Shown: positions 62,428-64,000 of the stretch, one piece after another
Layout of the letters: each line of letters begins with the position of its first letter
How positions within the stretch are numbered: position 1 is the stretch's first letter
NCBI RefSeq assembly: GCF_030646615.1
Contig: NZ_JAUSLG010000066.1
Coordinates: forward strand, 94,562 to 158,561
DNA: 64,000 nucleotides
Source: Phenylobacterium sp.
GTDB lineage: Bacteria > Pseudomonadota > Alphaproteobacteria > Caulobacterales > Caulobacteraceae
Direction: 5' to 3'
The notes under the pieces: model-generated
Told to the model about the DNA's origin: nothing
What the model saw: the letters and a program-made list of their open reading frames with translations, nothing else
Databases searched by the model: none
Translations under genes and position numbers: made by a program

Positions 62428-63427
62428 CCCCGCGGGAGATCCGCCTGCGGTCGGCGAGGACGAGGAGGGCGACCTGCTGATCGTTCAGCTCGCCCCCGAG
62501 GCGGCCGGCGGGCGGCTGGACAAGACCCTGGCGGCCCTGGTCCCGGAGCTCTCCCGGGCCCGAATCCAGGCCCTGCTGGCCGAGGGCGCCGTCACCCGCG
62601 CGGGCGCGCCGGTCAGCGATGGGTCGGCCAAGGCCCTGGCCGGCGCCTATGAGATTCTGGTCCCGGCGGTGGTCTCCGCCGAGCCGGCCCCCCAGGACCT
62701 CCCGCTGACCGTGCTGTTCGAAGACAGCCACCTGATCGTCATCGACAAGGCCGCCGGCATGGCGGTCCACCCAGCGCCGGGAACCCCGGACGGGACGGTG
62801 GTCAACGCCCTGCTGCATCACTGTGGCGCCAGTCTTTCGGGCATTGGCGGCGTGGCGCGGCCGGGCATCGTCCATCGGCTCGACAAGGACACCTCCGGCG
62901 TCATGGTCTGCGCCAAGACCGACGCCGCCCACCAGGGCCTGTCGGCGCTGTTCGCCGCCCATGACATCGACCGGGCCTATGTGGCCCTGACCCGGGGCGC
63001 CCCCAAGCCGCGCAAGGGCACGGTGGAATCCCGCCTGGGCCGCTCGGCCCACGACCGCAAGAAGATGGCCGTCCTGCGCACCGGCGGACGCGAGGCCATC
63101 ACCCACTACGAGGTCACCGCCCTGTTCGGTCCCTCCGACCGCCCCACCGCGGCCCGGGTGCGCTGCCGGCTGGAGACCGGCCGCACCCACCAGATCCGGG
63201 TGCACATGGCCTCCAAGGGCGCACCCTGCCTGGGGGACCTCATCTATGGCTCGGGTAGTCCGGCCGGCCCGGTGCGCGCGGCCATGGCCGAGGCCGGCCT
63301 TGTCCGCCAGGCCCTGCACGCCGCCGTGCTGGGCTTCATCCACCCGATCACCGGCGAGCCCCTGCGCTTCGAGAGCGCCCTGCCGTCAGACATGGACAAG
63401 CTTGAAGATTTGCTGTCGGCGCTCTGA
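62417..63427 (+). CDS. rluD: 23S rRNA pseudouridine synthase, RluD family
   Basis: 336 residues from ATG 62417, overlapping the ferritin gene by 11 bp. N-terminal S4 domain (GGRLDKTLAALVPELSRARI), catalytic HRLDKDTSGVMVCAK with the active Asp, and RTHQIRVHMASKGAPCLGD. Makes pseudouridines in helix 69 of 23S rRNA. Followed by rpoH, the order known in Caulobacter. Confidence 0.92.
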   Translation: MGSDPAGDPPAVGEDEEGDLLIVQLAPEAAGGRLDKTLAALVPELSRARIQALLAEGAVTRAGAPVSDGSAKALAGAYEILVPAVVSAEPAPQDLPLTVLFEDSHLIVIDKAAGMAVHPAPGTPDGTVVNALLHHCGASLSGIGGVARPGIVHRLDKDTSGVMVCAKTDAAHQGLSALFAAHDIDRAYVALTRGAPKPRKGTVESRLGRSAHDRKKMAVLRTGGREAITHYEVTALFGPSDRPTAARVRCRLETGRTHQIRVHMASKGAPCLGDLIYGSGSPAGPVRAAMAEAGLVRQALHAAVLGFIHPITGEPLRFESALPSDMDKLEDLLSAL

Positions 63428-63661
63428 GTTTTTCCCTGCGGCCCTCGGGCATGATCGCCTTGCTTGCGCCCCGATCGGGGGGTAATAATTCCCCAGTACA
63501 CAAGTGGGACATTCAGTCCGCACGGTGGATCTGACGGATCGCCCTCCCCGGCGGTCTTCCGCTCCGAGAAACCAATACCTATCTGGCAGGGTTGGAGGGG
63601 CGGACTGACCCGCGCGCGTTTGCGCGACGGTCCTGAAGGTCCGCAGGGAAAGGGGATAATC

Positions 63662-64000
63662 ATGGCCGCAGCGAACACGCTTTCCGTCATGTCGCCAGAT
63701 GGCGGCCTGAGCCGGTATCTCAGCGAGATCCGCAAGTTTCCGATGCTGGCCAAGGACGACGAGTTCATGCTCGCCAAGCGCTGGCAGGAGCACGAGGATT
63801 CCGACGCCGCCCACAAGCTCGTCACCAGCCATCTGCGTCTCGTGGCCAAGATCGCCATGGGCTATCGCGGCTATGGCCTGCCCATCGGCGAAGTGATCTC
63901 CGAGGGCAATGTCGGCCTGATGCAGGCGGTCAAGAAGTTCGATCCCGACCGCGGTTTCCGCCTGGCCACCTACGCCATGTGGTGGATCCGCGCCTCGATC
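63662..64000 (+). CDS. rpoH: Heat-shock sigma factor RpoH (N-terminal 113 codons)
   Basis: Runs off the right edge. Starts at ATG 63662 after AGGGGATAATC. Region 1.2 LSRYLSEIRKFPMLAKDDEF and region 2.1-2.4 SHLRLVAKIAMGYRGYGLPI, EVISEGNVGLMQAVKKFDPD, GFRLATYAMWWIRASI identify sigma-32, including the Q/E region near RpoH-typical sequence. Directs transcription of chaperone and protease genes. The 230-bp upstream region should hold its promoters; I could not place a convincing sigma-32 promoter. Confidence 0.93.
   Translation, partial: MAAANTLSVMSPDGGLSRYLSEIRKFPMLAKDDEFMLAKRWQEHEDSDAAHKLVTSHLRLVAKIAMGYRGYGLPIGEVISEGNVGLMQAVKKFDPDRGFRLATYAMWWIRASI

Noticed and set aside
63428..63661. Sigma-32 promoter before rpoH
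   Set aside because: A CTTGC and CCCCGAT pair exists near 63460 but spacing is far too short for a functional heat-shock promoter.
1..64000. CRISPR arrays, rRNA operons, transposase genes
   Set aside because: No regularly spaced repeat array, no rRNA sequence and no transposase motif were seen in the window.

Overview
The right half of the window (about 29.1-64 kb) is a dense, very GC-rich alphaproteobacterial chromosome. The gene set (phaB-phaA with divergent phaR, metX-metW, DUF4908 and DUF817 proteins, hisI, folE, cysS/thrS cluster, rluD followed by rpoH) points to Caulobacteraceae, most like Phenylobacterium or Caulobacter. This placement is an inference from gene content and protein style, since no 16S is present.

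The left half is accessory DNA. A 25.6 kb genomic island runs from 3511 to 29107. It is bounded by a perfect 50-bp direct repeat that is the 3' end, including CCA, of the tRNA-Arg(ACG) gene at 29058-29134, and a tyrosine integrase lies next to the intact tRNA. Island cargo in order: a replication-initiator-like protein with internal iteron-like repeats; a broken SRAP (YedK) gene; a HExxH metallopeptidase; a HipB-HipA pair; a two-helix membrane protein; an eight-gene extended type I restriction-modification cluster (half-S, HsdM, HsdS, DUF6119/TIGR04141, HsdR, YgjP-like peptidase, PLD-family protein, HNH nuclease); an unknown acidic-tailed protein; an AT-richer repeat cluster; an unknown two-gene module with an N-terminal OST-HTH-like domain; an opposing pair in which one protein resembles an ADP-ribosyltransferase; and a regulator, a small DNA-binding protein and the integrase.

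Left of the island (1-3510) lies a partial serine hydrolase gene, a relic of the same replication gene, a second nearly identical hipB-hipA pair and two small unknown genes. This suggests a tandem or older related element. Its own left end is outside the window.

The chromosomal part holds, in order: P1 peptidase, gamma-glutamyltransferase, sensor kinase, pyrD-DUF952-sixA operon, metX-metW, a large autotransporter, a P-II protein, a methyltransferase, gloB, DUF4908, PHB genes, two glycosyltransferases, HMG-CoA lyase, a long minus-strand operon (cysS, SRPBCC, IscU-like, yidD, thrS, GT2), folE, DUF817, a beta-lactamase-fold protein that has lost its catalytic motifs, hisI, phoD, an EncFtn-type ferritin without an obvious encapsulin tag, rluD and the first third of rpoH.

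The best candidates for undescribed biology are the ART-like pair (25021-26438), the OST-HTH-like pair (22906-24585), and the PLD/HNH extension of the type I system.
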